Part shown: positions 10,034 to 19,139 of the stretch, one piece after another
How the letters are laid out: each line of letters starts with the position of its first letter
Numbering within the stretch: position 1 is the first letter of the stretch
NCBI GenBank assembly: GCA_031282725.1
Contig: JAITDD010000050.1
Location: forward strand, 25,846 to 89,845
Length of the DNA stretch: 64,000 nucleotides
Direction: 5' to 3'
DNA from: Mycoplasmataceae bacterium
GTDB lineage: Bacteria; Bacillota_I; Bacilli_A; Mycoplasmatales; Mycoplasmoidaceae
Translations under genes and position numbers: made by a program
Notes under the pieces: generated by a model
Told to the model about the DNA's origin: nothing
The model's database searches: none
Seen by the model: the letters and a program-made list of their open reading frames with translations, nothing else

Positions 10034-10783
10034 ATGAATAAATACTTCGATTCTCACTGCCATTTAAATATGATGGAAGATTCAAAAATGATTATGGAAA
10101 AATGCGAATCTTTAAATATAAATTATTGTATTGTTGGAACTGATTTGGAAACTTCTTCAAAAATAAACAAAGACTATTCCTCTTATTCTTCTTCTTTTAT
10201 CTATTCTTTAGGTATCCATCCTGAATATGCAGATGAGGTAGATAGGATTGAAGAATTAGATAAAATGTTAGAATCTTCCTCTTGTAAAGCTGTCGGAGAA
10301 TGTGGACTTGATTATTTTTTTAATAAAGAGAATAAAGAAAAACAGAAAAAACTTTTTATCACACAGATAAAGTTAGCGATAAAATACAAACTACCTCTAA
10401 TTATTCATTGCAGGGACGCTTACGAAGATTTATACGAAATACTTAAAACTTATCACACTAAATTAAGCAATATCCTTATTCATTGTTTTGATACTACCTT
10501 TGACTGAGTAGAAAAATTTGACGAGTTTGATTGTTATTATGCGATTGGAGGAAAAATAACATATAAGAAGTGTGATTATCTTAGAGAATCATTAAAAAAA
10601 ATGAAACATAATAGAATATTGACAGAAACCGATTCTCCTTGATTATCTCCTGAACCTTTAAGAAAAGAAAAAAATACACCACTTAATATTATTTGTATTG
10701 TGAAATTTATTAATGAACTTTTAGGAGCGGATTTAACTGAAAAAATATACGAAAATACCTTGAATTTTTTTAATCTTAAATAA
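10034..10783 (+). CDS. TatD-family metal-dependent hydrolase (DNase)
   Basis: The 249-residue protein is a TIM-barrel amidohydrolase of the TatD family. The metal ligands are visible: FDSHCHLN at the N-terminus, GECGLDY in the middle, LIIHCRDAYED, then ILIHCFD and the closing TETDSPWLSPEP. TatD proteins are 3'-5' DNases or phosphodiesterases. Two TGA codons encode Trp, including the one in DSPW. The gene starts 6 bases after the condensation-fold gene and is probably co-transcribed with it. In many bacteria TatD sits by metG or rsmA/ksgA; neither is here. Confidence 0.93.
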
Positions 10784-10816
10784 GTTATTTTTTGAGCTTA
10801 TTAAAATATTTAATTT

Positions 10817-10822
10817 TATAAT
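10817..10822 (+). promoter_or_regulatory. -10 box of the FtsK-like gene, leaderless type
   Basis: TATAAT followed by exactly six bases and the ATG at 10829. This predicts a leaderless transcript and supports that start. Confidence 0.55.
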
Positions 10823-10828
10823 TAATGT

Positions 10829-12556
10829 ATGAACAAAACATTTATTAGTGTGTTGAAAATAAATAAAAAATTTCATTATACCACTAATATTATTTTTATA
10901 GTATTCATCCTCATTTCATTATCAAGAGTTCCTTATACAGGAAGTTTCATTGATAGTTATCTATTCGATTTCGTATATGGAAGTTTTAAATATATTATTT
11001 ACGCTATATTGCTTTTTATTTCATTATCTTGTTTAATTGAGCTTGATTTTTTTGGGAAGATTTTGAAATGAAGATATATTATTGGGTTTTTACTTTTATT
11101 TTGTTCTTTAGGAATGGTTTTTACTAGTTTTTTTGAAAAACATGAAACTTTATTAAAAATAATTAACTCTTACATGGACAATTTTAAAAGTTATAGCGAA
11201 AAATATACCGATTATTCTTTATTCATTAATCCTAAAATATCTTCTGGAATAGTGCAAGAATTTTTTTTCGCAGTATGAAAACAAGGAAGTAACTTTATTT
11301 ATATTCTAATAGCAATCCCAGTAATCATTTTTTCTCTCTCTTTATTTTTGAATAAAAAGATTTCTATTTTTAATGCTATATTAAAAAAAATGTTTCCAGA
11401 TTTATATATCCATAAAGGCAAAACTAAAATTACTATCAGCGAAAAGAAAATTAATAAATGCGATTTGCTTTCATTAGAAAATGATGCAAAAAAGAAATTA
11501 AACTCTTTCCCTTCCTTTGATTATTTATGCGATACTGGAGAAGATTACGATATTAATAATTTAAAATATTTTGAAAAGATAATTGAAAAAATTGAAGCTG
11601 TGTTTGCAAAAAACCAAATTCAAGTTTTATCTAAAAAAATAAGTACAATGCCTGTTTTTACGAAGATCGAGTTTTTTGTTAATGAATCACAAGTTGAACA
11701 AGTATTAAAATTACAACAAATTTTATATAAGGTATTAGATATCGGAAAATTTATTATTATGGCAAAAGATAATTCAATTCGATTTGAAATAATTAATGTT
11801 AAATACGGAAAAATATCTTTCAAATATTTAGTCTCAAATTGCAAAAATGCCGATCATTTACCAATTGGAATTGATATTGAAAAAAATATCATTTTCTTTA
11901 ATACGGAAAAAAATAAAATCATTACTATATATGGAAAAATGGGTTCTGGAACGAACATGGCTATTTTTTCTTTAGTATTATCTTTTTGCTACTTTAATAA
12001 CCCTTTAGATTCGACAGTTAAAATTATCAATAACTCTTCACGAGACAATTTACATATATTCGATACTTTAAGCAAGACAGTTCATGTTAATCATGATTGT
12101 TTAACAGATTCAGAAGAAATTAGCGACTATTTTACTAATCTTATTTCAACAAAACAAATAAAAAAAACATTAATTGTATTTGAAAATTTTGATAAATATA
12201 TTTCTTCTAGTTCGAAAAACCGTTCTTCTTTTATCGAGTTTTTAAAAGCAATTAAAAGTTCAAGTAATATCTATCTTATCCTAACGTGCTACGAAGTGAG
12301 CGTAGACAGTGCTGGTGATGATATTTTTAACCTCATGGAGAACAAACTAGTTTATAAGCTTAATAATGAAACAGAGAGCGTCTCTTTATTGAAAACACCG
12401 ATAGCAAATCTTTTATATGGAAATGGGGACGGTTATATTTTAGATGAAAGCAATGTAAAAAATAGAATTCAAACATGTTACATAGGAAGAAATGAGATAA
12501 ACAATATTATTGATATCATCAACACCTTTTATTTAGCTGTTAATAAAATTAATTAG
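10829..12556 (+). CDS. Membrane-anchored FtsK/SpoIIIE-like protein with degenerate ATPase motifs
   Basis: The 575-residue protein has four N-terminal membrane segments (about residues 15-175), a linker, and a C-terminal domain with the FtsK/SpoIIIE translocase pattern. The Walker A region at about residues 366-376 reads IYGKMGSGTNM, with Thr where the ATP-binding Lys should be. The Walker B region reads LIVFENFDKY in place of the usual VVIDELADL. The LILTCYEVSVD segment corresponds to LILATQRPSVD, and the C-terminus LLYGNGDGYILDES to LLGKGDMLF. No gamma (DNA-recognition) domain follows. Two TGA codons are Trp. It overlaps the convergent nuclease-fusion gene by 8 bases. It may be a non-hydrolysing structural relative of FtsK. 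Confidence 0.72.
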
Positions 12557-13742
12557 GCTTTTGTTGTTGAAATCCACTGAACACTTCAAGCTTTTCTTTA
12601 TCTGTCTTTTCATTTAAGTCGTAGAAATAAATTTTTACACATCTATTTTTGGTTAAAAAGTCGTCAACATTTTTATAGATAAAGTTAGTAATTCGACAAA
12701 TGATGTACGTTGATTTGGCATTAATAACGTTCTTGATAAACTGTTCTTGAAAAGAGGAAAGGTGAATCTTGTTTGAATTACCAATAGAAGTTTTAACATC
12801 CATATAAAATTTCTTTCCAGATTCTGTATAAAGGATGAAATCGAAAGGGTCAGTTGATTCTACAATATTGTTGGCTCATTCAATTTTTGTTAGTTTTTCG
12901 TTATATTTATTTAATTTGTTTTGAATAAAGGTATTTATGAATTTAACTTGTTTATAGTTTAGATACTCAATATATATTTCTCCCAATTTTCCTCTTTGTT
13001 CGATAGTTAAATCTTTTCTTTCTACATTATCGAAACCGAATATTAATTTTAGTTTGTCAATATAAGAACTATTAGGGGCTAATGTACTCATATTTACCGG
13101 TTTTTTATTATCGGTTAATTCTTTCTCTTCTTCTAAAACTGCTTGGATAGTTTTGTTTTTACAGATGTTAATATACATAACTAAAAGAGCGATCGCAGAT
13201 AAAAGGAAAAGGGAAGAGAAAATGATAGAAAAGAGGAACAGATAAAGATTATCGTAAACATCCGTAATTTTTAAAAAAGAGACGCCTAAGAAGGATAAAG
13301 ACAAGAAGCAACATAATATTAAATAGATTATTATTTTCTTTTTGAGTTTATAATTAACATCAACTCTGGAATCGTTTTGGGTAGATTTTTCATATAATTC
13401 AATAACTAGTTTTTGTTTTTGTTCAATATTGATCCCTTCTTTTATTGCGATTTGGCATCATTTAGTTGCGAGATTAAAGTACATTTTTATCTTTTTGAAA
13501 TTTTTAACATCGGATTCTAAAAGGTATTTGATGTATTTTAAGTAAAGATCTATTAAAAGTTCAATACCCTCTTTCTGGTGTTTTTCAGCGGTCATTTTTA
13601 AGAATTTTTGGGCTTTCTCAAAATTACTGTTGCTACATTTCCCTTTTTCTAAATAATATCGACCAAGAGTTAATTGAGCATGATGATCATGTTCATATGA
13701 ATCCTTTGTTAATTGGTTGATTTGTTCAGTAGTAAGTTGCAT
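12549..13742 (-). CDS. Sel1-like repeat / transmembrane / PD-(D/E)XK nuclease-like fusion
   Basis: The 397-residue frame is continuous when TGA codons at about 13455 and 12872 are read as Trp. Residues 1-100 resemble Sel1/TPR repeats (LTLGRYYLEKG, EKAQKFLKMTAEK). Two membrane segments follow at about residues 130-195. The C-terminal domain carries DPFDFILY (from residue 298), then FYMDVKTS with Asp315 and Lys317. That is the D...(D/E)xK spacing of restriction-type nuclease folds, closest in pattern to DUF3883/Mrr-like domains. It would be a membrane-tethered nuclease-like protein with an adaptor region. It is tail-to-tail with the FtsK-like gene, overlapping by 8 bases. Function unknown. Confidence 0.65.
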
Positions 13743-13785
13743 TATTTTATTAATATTAATTAATAGTTTAATTAATTTCCTTTAA

Positions 13786-14622
13786 CTATTTTGTATTTAA
13801 AGAAGAAATGAATTTTGGATAGGAAATTTTTTCCTTTCCGATTATAGCTTTATCACCTTCTGGTTTTAAAGCATCGAGAAGGATAGAAATAATGAATCAG
13901 ATTGTTTTTTTAGATTTAGTGTTACAAGGAATATTAACAGATAAATCATTTGGGTTTTGACGAATATCAGAAATTCCGATGATGTTTGGGATTTTTTTCA
14001 AGATAGCTTCTTTCAATGCGTTATCTTCTACATATGGATCGATAATAACAATAGCACTAGGCATTTTTTTCATTTCTTTAATTCCACTTAAGAATTTGTT
14101 TAATTTATCAATTTCATTCATTTTTTTGATTTGTTCTTTTTTTGTATATTTCTTAAATTCTGGACTTTTAGATAATTCTTCAAGTTTAACAAGTTTATCA
14201 ATAGATTTAGAAATGGTTTTGAAATTAGTTAATGTACCACCTAATCATCTTTGGGTAACGGAAGGTTGATTAAGTTTTTTTGTTTCTTCAGCAATAAATT
14301 TACCGATATCAGCGCTAATAGTTCCAACAAAAAGGATTTCTTTCTTTTCGCTAGCAATTTTTTTAATTAACTCGTAAGCTTGAACAATATTAAGAATAAT
14401 TGACATGAATGAGAATTTTTTAGCCTTTCCATCGGTTTCTTCAAGATATTTAAAATTAGCCGGATTTTGTCTTTTTGTTTTTTGATAAACATTAGAACCA
14501 AACTCTTCAATCTTCTCTTCGATTAATTTTAATGTGCTAATAGAAAATTCAGGATAACGTTCCGAAATCTTACTAGCTATTTTTTCAAATTTTTCATTAG
14601 TAACTTTTGGATTTTTAGTCAT
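13786..14622 (-). CDS. rpsB: Ribosomal protein uS2
   Basis: The 278-residue protein is identified by RWLGGTLTNFKTI with its TGA-encoded Trp, the IVIIDPYVEDNALKEA strand and the ISDIRQNPNDLSVNIPCN segment, all typical of uS2. The N-terminal half is strongly diverged: the usual GxHxGHxxxxWNPKM reads here as SNVYQKTKRQNPANF, without the conserved His residues, and the protein starts with about 25 extra residues. It is divergent from rpmH across 30 bases. tsf, its usual partner, is not adjacent. Confidence 0.9.
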
Positions 14623-14652
14623 GCGTATAAATATATTATATAATATTCATAT

Positions 14653-14799
14653 ATGAAACGAACATTACAAAGAAATGTAAAAAAACGTGCTAAAAAACAC
14701 GGTTTCCTTTCTCGTATGAGTACGAAAAATGGTAGAAATGTATTAGCAGCTAGAAGAGCAAAGGGAAGAGCTAAATTAACAGTTTCTGATGAAAAATAA
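14653..14799 (+). CDS. rpmH: Ribosomal protein bL34
   Basis: The 48-residue, very basic protein is bL34: [18 protein letters not shown], then [22 protein letters not shown], matching the family almost throughout. It is too short for many ORF screens. A TATAAT at 14639-14644 lies 8 bases before the ATG. It overlaps rnpA by 11 bases, the usual rpmH-rnpA pairing. dnaA and an origin, often next to this pair, are not adjacent here. Confidence 0.95.
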   Translation: MKRTLQRNVKKRAKKHGFLSRMSTKNGRNVLAARRAKGRAKLTVSDEK

Positions 14800-15145
14800 T
14801 TTCATTGAAAGTATCAAGGAAAAAAAGCGAATAGAACTTATTTATAATTCTAAAAAAAATATTTGAACTAAAAATTTCAAAATCAGCTATTTAAAAAATA
14901 ATGATCATAAAATATTCTTCGTAATCTTTGTTAATAAAAAGAAATTTAAACTGGCGGTAAAAAGAAATAAAATAAAAAGACAGATAAGGAATATACTTTT
15001 CACTTACAAGAAAAATCTTGGGTTCGATATTGGGGTTTCTATATTACCTAACTATACAACCGAAAACTTTGCTCAAATAAAAACAGATTTATTTAATTCT
15101 TTGGATATTTTAAAAATAAAAGATAAAGAAGAAAGACAAGTTTAA
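14789..15145 (+). CDS. rnpA: Ribonuclease P protein component
   Basis: The 118-residue basic protein is the protein subunit of RNase P, which matures tRNA 5' ends. It contains the RNR-type motif in [15 protein letters not shown] and the preceding [10 protein letters not shown] strand. One TGA encodes Trp near residue 27. It starts inside rpmH with an 11-base overlap, so its translation is coupled to rpmH. The C-terminal region is short and lysine-rich. No yidC gene follows, unlike the usual order. Confidence 0.9.
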
Positions 15146-15165
15146 TTGTATAAGGTTATATACGA

Positions 15166-15414
15166 TTATCTACGTGTATCGGTGTCATTAATAACGAAAG
15201 GAAGAAGAGCTAAGAATCTAGCTTTCTTGATAGCATTAGAAACCATTCTTTGATGCTTGGCACATAAGTTACTTAATCGACGAGGTTTAATCTTTCCATT
15301 AGGTAATAAAAAACGACGTAATAAATCAGCAGCTTTATAGTCAATATTAAGTTTTCCGCTTAAACACATATAGCATTTAACTTTATATTGCGGTCTTTTA
15401 GTTGGAGTAGCCAT
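15166..15414 (-). CDS. rpsR: Ribosomal protein bS18
   Basis: The 82-residue protein matches bS18, with the core [23 protein letters not shown] and [20 protein letters not shown]. It appears to be a cysteine-containing (zinc-type) form: CYMC near residue 14 and CAKH near residue 51 could bind a metal. It is the last gene of the rpsF-ssb-rpsR operon, 12 bases after ssb, and ends 20 bases from convergent rnpA. Confidence 0.95.
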   Translation of the reverse strand: MATPTKRPQYKVKCYMCLSGKLNIDYKAADLLRRFLLPNGKIKPRRLSNLCAKHQRMVSNAIKKARFLALLPFVINDTDTRR

Positions 15415-15426
15415 ATGATAATTATA

Positions 15427-15861
15427 TTAATTTTTGCCTTCGTCTAGAAAAGAAAGTTCATCGTTGTCTTCTGAAGCAGGATTTGCGGTTTTATTTGATT
15501 TAAGATCATTGAATGCGGAATTGAGAATTGGGTTAGCGTCAGCGGATTTAGAAGAGTTTCCAGAAGATAAGAAATTAATTTTTTCGGCAACAATTTCAAC
15601 AACGAATATATTTTTTCCTTCTTTGTCAACATAGCTTCTTCTTGTTAATCTTCCATCAACGACAACCTGGTTTCCTTTTTTAACAAATTTGCCAACAAAG
15701 TTAGCAGCATCTCCAAAACAAACAACTGGGAAAAAATATGTTTTGTCTTTTGAAAGGTTATCATTAGTAGCAATAGTAAATGATGCAAAATTAGAACCAG
15801 AGTTCATAACTTTGATGGTTGGGTCTGCAACAATACCACCGATGACAAATACTTTATTCAT
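15427..15861 (-). CDS. ssb: Single-stranded DNA-binding protein
   Basis: The 144-residue protein is a bacterial SSB. The N-terminal OB fold shows MNKVFVIGGIVADPTIK, FASFTIATNDN, FPVVCFGDAANFV and GNQVVVDGRLTRRSY. A Ser/Asn/Asp-rich linker leads to an acidic tip, DDELSFLDEGKN. The usual DDIPF protein-docking tip is thus altered, with the acidic and Phe elements kept and extra residues after them. It overlaps the end of rpsF by 8 bases, the standard S6-SSB-S18 arrangement. Confidence 0.95.
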   Translation of the reverse strand: MNKVFVIGGIVADPTIKVMNSGSNFASFTIATNDNLSKDKTYFFPVVCFGDAANFVGKFVKKGNQVVVDGRLTRRSYVDKEGKNIFVVEIVAEKINFLSSGNSSKSADANPILNSAFNDLKSNKTANPASEDNDELSFLDEGKN

Positions 15862-16312
15862 TTTCGATATCTACATTGTCATCTTCAGAAACATTATCGA
15901 GTTCGATTTCGTCAGATTTAACTTTAGTTTTACCATATAATGCTTTATCCTTTTCATAACGAGTACGAGTTGTTTTAGCTTTCTCAACTTTGTTTTTATT
16001 GATAGAAGCTTTATATCCATATGCTTTTTCAATATTAGTAACAAGAATACGAAGAACACTATCATTCAAAAGAGAGAGACGATTAAATTCTTTGATTAGT
16101 TTAGCATCTTCCGTTTCAAGAGAGAAAATAAAGTAATGAGCAGAAGTTTCGTTTTTAATTTTGTAAGCTAATTCTCTTTTTCCAAGAGTTGTTTTGTCTA
16201 AAGAATAAGCTTTTTCTTTTTTTATTAAGCTAATTAGGTTGTCAATATTTTTTAAAGCAACAGATTCATCCAAAGAACCTTTAACTAATAAAATAATTTC
16301 ATACTTAGCCAT
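15854..16312 (-). CDS. rpsF: Ribosomal protein bS6
   Basis: The 152-residue protein is bS6 of the 30S platform: AKYEIILLVKGSLDE, then GKRELAYKIKNETSAHYFIFSLE and NRLSLLNDSVLRILVTNIEKAYGYK. It extends about 50 residues beyond the core with a Lys-rich, then strongly acidic tail ending DNVDIENE. It leads the rpsF-ssb-rpsR operon; an AT-rich -10 region lies upstream of 16313. Confidence 0.94.
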   Translation of the reverse strand: MAKYEIILLVKGSLDESVALKNIDNLISLIKKEKAYSLDKTTLGKRELAYKIKNETSAHYFIFSLETEDAKLIKEFNRLSLLNDSVLRILVTNIEKAYGYKASINKNKVEKAKTTRTRYEKDKALYGKTKVKSDEIELDNVSEDDNVDIENE

Positions 16313-16377
16313 ATATGAATAATTATATATAAATCTTATCTAATTTGCGATTTCGATGTCAGGAAAAAGCGGATAAT

Positions 16378-16383
16378 TATAAT
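16378..16383 (+). promoter_or_regulatory. -10 box of tRNA-Thr
   Basis: TATAAT eight bases before the mature 5' end of the tRNA. Confidence 0.5.
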
Positions 16384-16391
16384 TTAGGTAA

Positions 16392-16465
16392 GCCATTATA
16401 GGCAAGTGGTATACCGATGCCTTGGTAAGGCATTATCACAAGTTCGATTCTTGTTAATGGCACCA
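16392..16465 (+). tRNA. tRNA-Thr (anticodon GGT)
   Basis: A 74-base cloverleaf: acceptor GCCATTA pairs with TAATGGC, discriminator A and encoded CCA follow. The anticodon stem ATGCC/GGCAT encloses loop TTGGTAA, giving anticodon GGT. The T arm is ACAAG/CTTGT with loop TTCGATT. The D stem has one mismatch. It would read ACC/ACT threonine codons. Confidence 0.88.
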
Positions 16466-16532
16466 TTACTATTCCTATATAAATTTAGCAAGTCCGGGAA
16501 AATAGTTTTTCAGATTCAATTTTTGTTAAAAA

Positions 16533-16538
16533 TATAAT
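16533..16538 (+). promoter_or_regulatory. -10 box of tRNA-Arg(ACG)
   Basis: TATAAT eight bases before the mature 5' end of the tRNA, with a TTGTTA at 16523-16528 that is too close to act as a standard -35. Confidence 0.5.
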
Positions 16539-16546
16539 TATCCTAT

Positions 16547-16623
16547 GCGCTAGTAGCTCAACTGGATAGAGCATTTGACTACGAATCAAAAGGTTATGGG
16601 TTCGACTCCTTTCTGGCGCGCCA
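16547..16623 (+). tRNA. tRNA-Arg (anticodon ACG)
   Basis: A 77-base cloverleaf: acceptor GCGCTAG/CTGGCGC, discriminator G and encoded CCA. The anticodon stem TTTGA/TCAAA holds loop CTACGAA, anticodon ACG. An ACG anticodon normally needs deamination to ICG by TadA to read CGN codons. Stems pair without interruption apart from one G-U. Confidence 0.93.
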
Positions 16624-16629
16624 TATTTT

Positions 16630-17022
16630 GTGAATAATATTAAAAAAAATAACTTCTATATTTTTATACTTATTTTTTATACAATCGTTTTAAATTCTTT
16701 ATCTTTGATTATTGGGAGTGTTTTAATATTCTTTTTTAATCTTAGTTTTTTTTGTTCTGCTTTAATATTCCTTCCTTTCAGTTTTTTATGAATCTTCTTT
16801 CATTATTATTCTGCTCAAATTCTTGTGAAAAAGGAATATGGTGTAAAGAGAAATGTTTTTAGTTTTATTTTTTTGGCAATTCTGAAATATATTCTAATTT
16901 TGGTTCCTTTGATTTTTAGTTTGTTTTTTAAAAATATTTATAATTGAGAATATACAACAGGATTAACAATAACTTTCTGTCTGGGAATTGTCGGATGCTC
17001 CTTTTACAGGAAGAAACAATAA
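16630..17022 (+). CDS. Small membrane protein of unknown function
   Basis: A GTG at 16630, 7 bases after tRNA-Arg, opens a 130-residue frame with two TGA codons as Trp. The protein is almost entirely hydrophobic, with about three or four membrane segments rich in Phe, Leu and Ile, a central charged loop (VKKEYGVKRN) and a basic end (YRKKQ). It is easily missed because no ATG and several TGA codons are present. It ends flush against the stop of the convergent lipoprotein gene. No family recognised. Start could be a later Val or Leu codon. Confidence 0.6.
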
Positions 17023-19092
17023 CTATATGTATTGTGTTAACTTGTTAGAAGCATCTACTTCTCTTGGGGTAACAGCACCAACAGCCATGCCGAGAATATC
17101 AATTAAGTCACAATCTTTTGGCAATTGAGTGTAAGAAATACTTCCATCTAATAAACCTAAGATATAAGTAATAGTAGATGCAATGTCACCTTTTCTAAAT
17201 TGGTTGGCAAAATCATAGTTAATAAGGTCAATTCCTTGAGTATGGTAAGAATAGTTAACAAGTTCAGAACAGTATCAACTTTCTGTATTAGATTTAACTT
17301 TTTCTAAGTCAGGAGTTTCTGTAAGTTTGATTTCATATTTGTGTCCAATTTGAGAAATATCGAAATTAGCAGCGGCTTGTTTTTGATCTTTTGTAGCTCC
17401 TTTAACATGTAATAAGTGACATTCGTTATCTTCTACTCTATTTTGGTCTAGAAGAGAAGGATAGATTGAAGGGTTAACAGCATCAATAGTTTTTACATAG
17501 AATTTATTGTGAGCGATATCATAGAAAACTCCATCAATCATAGCAACATGACCAACTACATAGTTAAATCCACTTGCCTCATACATAATATCTCCTTCAG
17601 AAACTTCAGATCAATTAGCGGTTGGTGAGTAAGAAGGATCTTTTGAAAGTCTGTATCCATAATCAGCATCAGAACCACATTGGTTAATATAAGAACCATC
17701 ACAAGAACCAGCAAGGTAAGAAAGAGCAATTTTAAGAACTCTGAATTCAAGAAGTTTTAAGAATTCGCCATTAACAATCTTGTCAGCTTCAGAACTTAAA
17801 TAGTCGTAAATGGATTGGATAATTTGTTGAGGGATAGTTTTATCGAAATATAGAATATAGATTACTAATAAATTAATTGTGGAATGTAATTCCGATTCAG
17901 AATCAATAAGTGTATTGATATATTGCAATCAAGGAACCATTAATTTATTGGTTTTATCAACATTATTGTCATTTAGAATGATCAAATCTAACATATCTTG
18001 AGTAACAAATATAGGTTCGGCATATTCAGGAACAAACGATTTAATTAACGCAGCAACAGCATCAACAACGAATATAGCTTGATATTTATCACTTAAATTG
18101 TAAGAAACAGCTTTTTGAATTAAATTTCCTAAGGCAGCAATAATAGAAGCAGCGGAAGGAACATTATTTTTTAATAAATCAACTAAAGAAGGTAAATATT
18201 GGTCAACGATTCCAGAAATAGTGGAAGAGGTTGGAGAAATTAAGACTTTTAAATTTTTTAATTGCTCTTGGTTAAGGATAGAATTTATATAATCGCTTTT
18301 AGGAAAGAATGCGGAGAAAAAATTCTCGATTTCATTGTAAACGATATTTTTATCAAAAGAGAATAAAGTTTCTTTCTCAATAATATTTCTTCATGAGGTA
18401 AAAATATTTTTAAGATTATTATCCTTTTGTTTAGAAATAAGTTTATCAAAATAAGAAACCAAAGAAGTAATTGCTTGCGGTTTGTCTTTTAATAATAAAG
18501 AAAAATAAGCATCAATATCCTCATCAGGAACAGAATAAGTTTGGTTTGTTCACGATAAATTGGAATTAATAGCTTTAAAAACATGTTCAGCGTTTTTAAT
18601 ATTTGATTTTTCATCAAGGGTATAAGCGGTATCTCCATACATATTTGCGTAACTAGCTTTAACTACAAATGTGTTTTTAGCTCAAGAAATGTTTTGTTCT
18701 TTAAAGTCTAAGAAGTCTTGTAAAGAAGAAGTGGGGTTTGTTTGTTTATAAGAAGAATAAGATTGAATAAAATAGTTTAATGTTTCTTGTTGAGGAAGAA
18801 TGTATGGGTTAATTCTGTTTTGTTCCATTCATTTTGTAAATTCAATATAGTAGGAAGAAATTTTGATATCAACATCATTTTTTAAGAAAATACTTTGGTT
18901 AACAGCTTTATTGTTTTCGATTTTATTAGGTTTGTCACTATCGTTTCCACCATTGTCATCCGGAACAACAGGAGTATTAGGTTTGTCGTTGCTAGAGTTT
19001 GCAGGCGTACCTTTTGAACAGCTAATTGGGAAAACCAAAGAAGTGGCTGCAAGAGGAAGTAAGGACAACTTTAAAAGTTTACTTATTAACAT
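17023..19092 (-). CDS. Lipoprotein with a permuted NlpC/P60 (YiiX-like) hydrolase domain
   Basis: The 689-residue frame is continuous with TGA as Trp. It begins with a lipoprotein signal (basic start, hydrophobic core, SLVFPISCSK with lipid-acceptor Cys at about residue 25), then a Pro/Asp/Asn-rich linker. A long helical middle (residues 75-480) has no family I recognise. The C-terminal domain shows GDIMYEASG, GHVAMIDG with His at about 515, and WYCSELVNYSY with Cys at about 609. The His-before-Cys order is that of circularly permuted papain-like NlpC/P60 proteins such as YiiX. It should act at the cell surface as an amidase, peptidase or acyltransferase. Targets cannot be peptidoglycan of its own cell. 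Confidence 0.72.
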
Positions 19093-19139
19093 TATCTAAT
19101 AGTGTTATATATAAAAAAAATTAAAAAGTGGTCGGTTTC

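Noticed and set aside
14622..14653. Chromosome origin near rpmH-rnpA
   Set aside because: No dnaA gene and no DnaA-box cluster are visible; the 30-base gap holds only divergent promoters.
15434..15940. Several plus- and minus-strand frames over ssb and rpsF
   Set aside because: They overlap well-identified genes in other frames and show no conserved motif.
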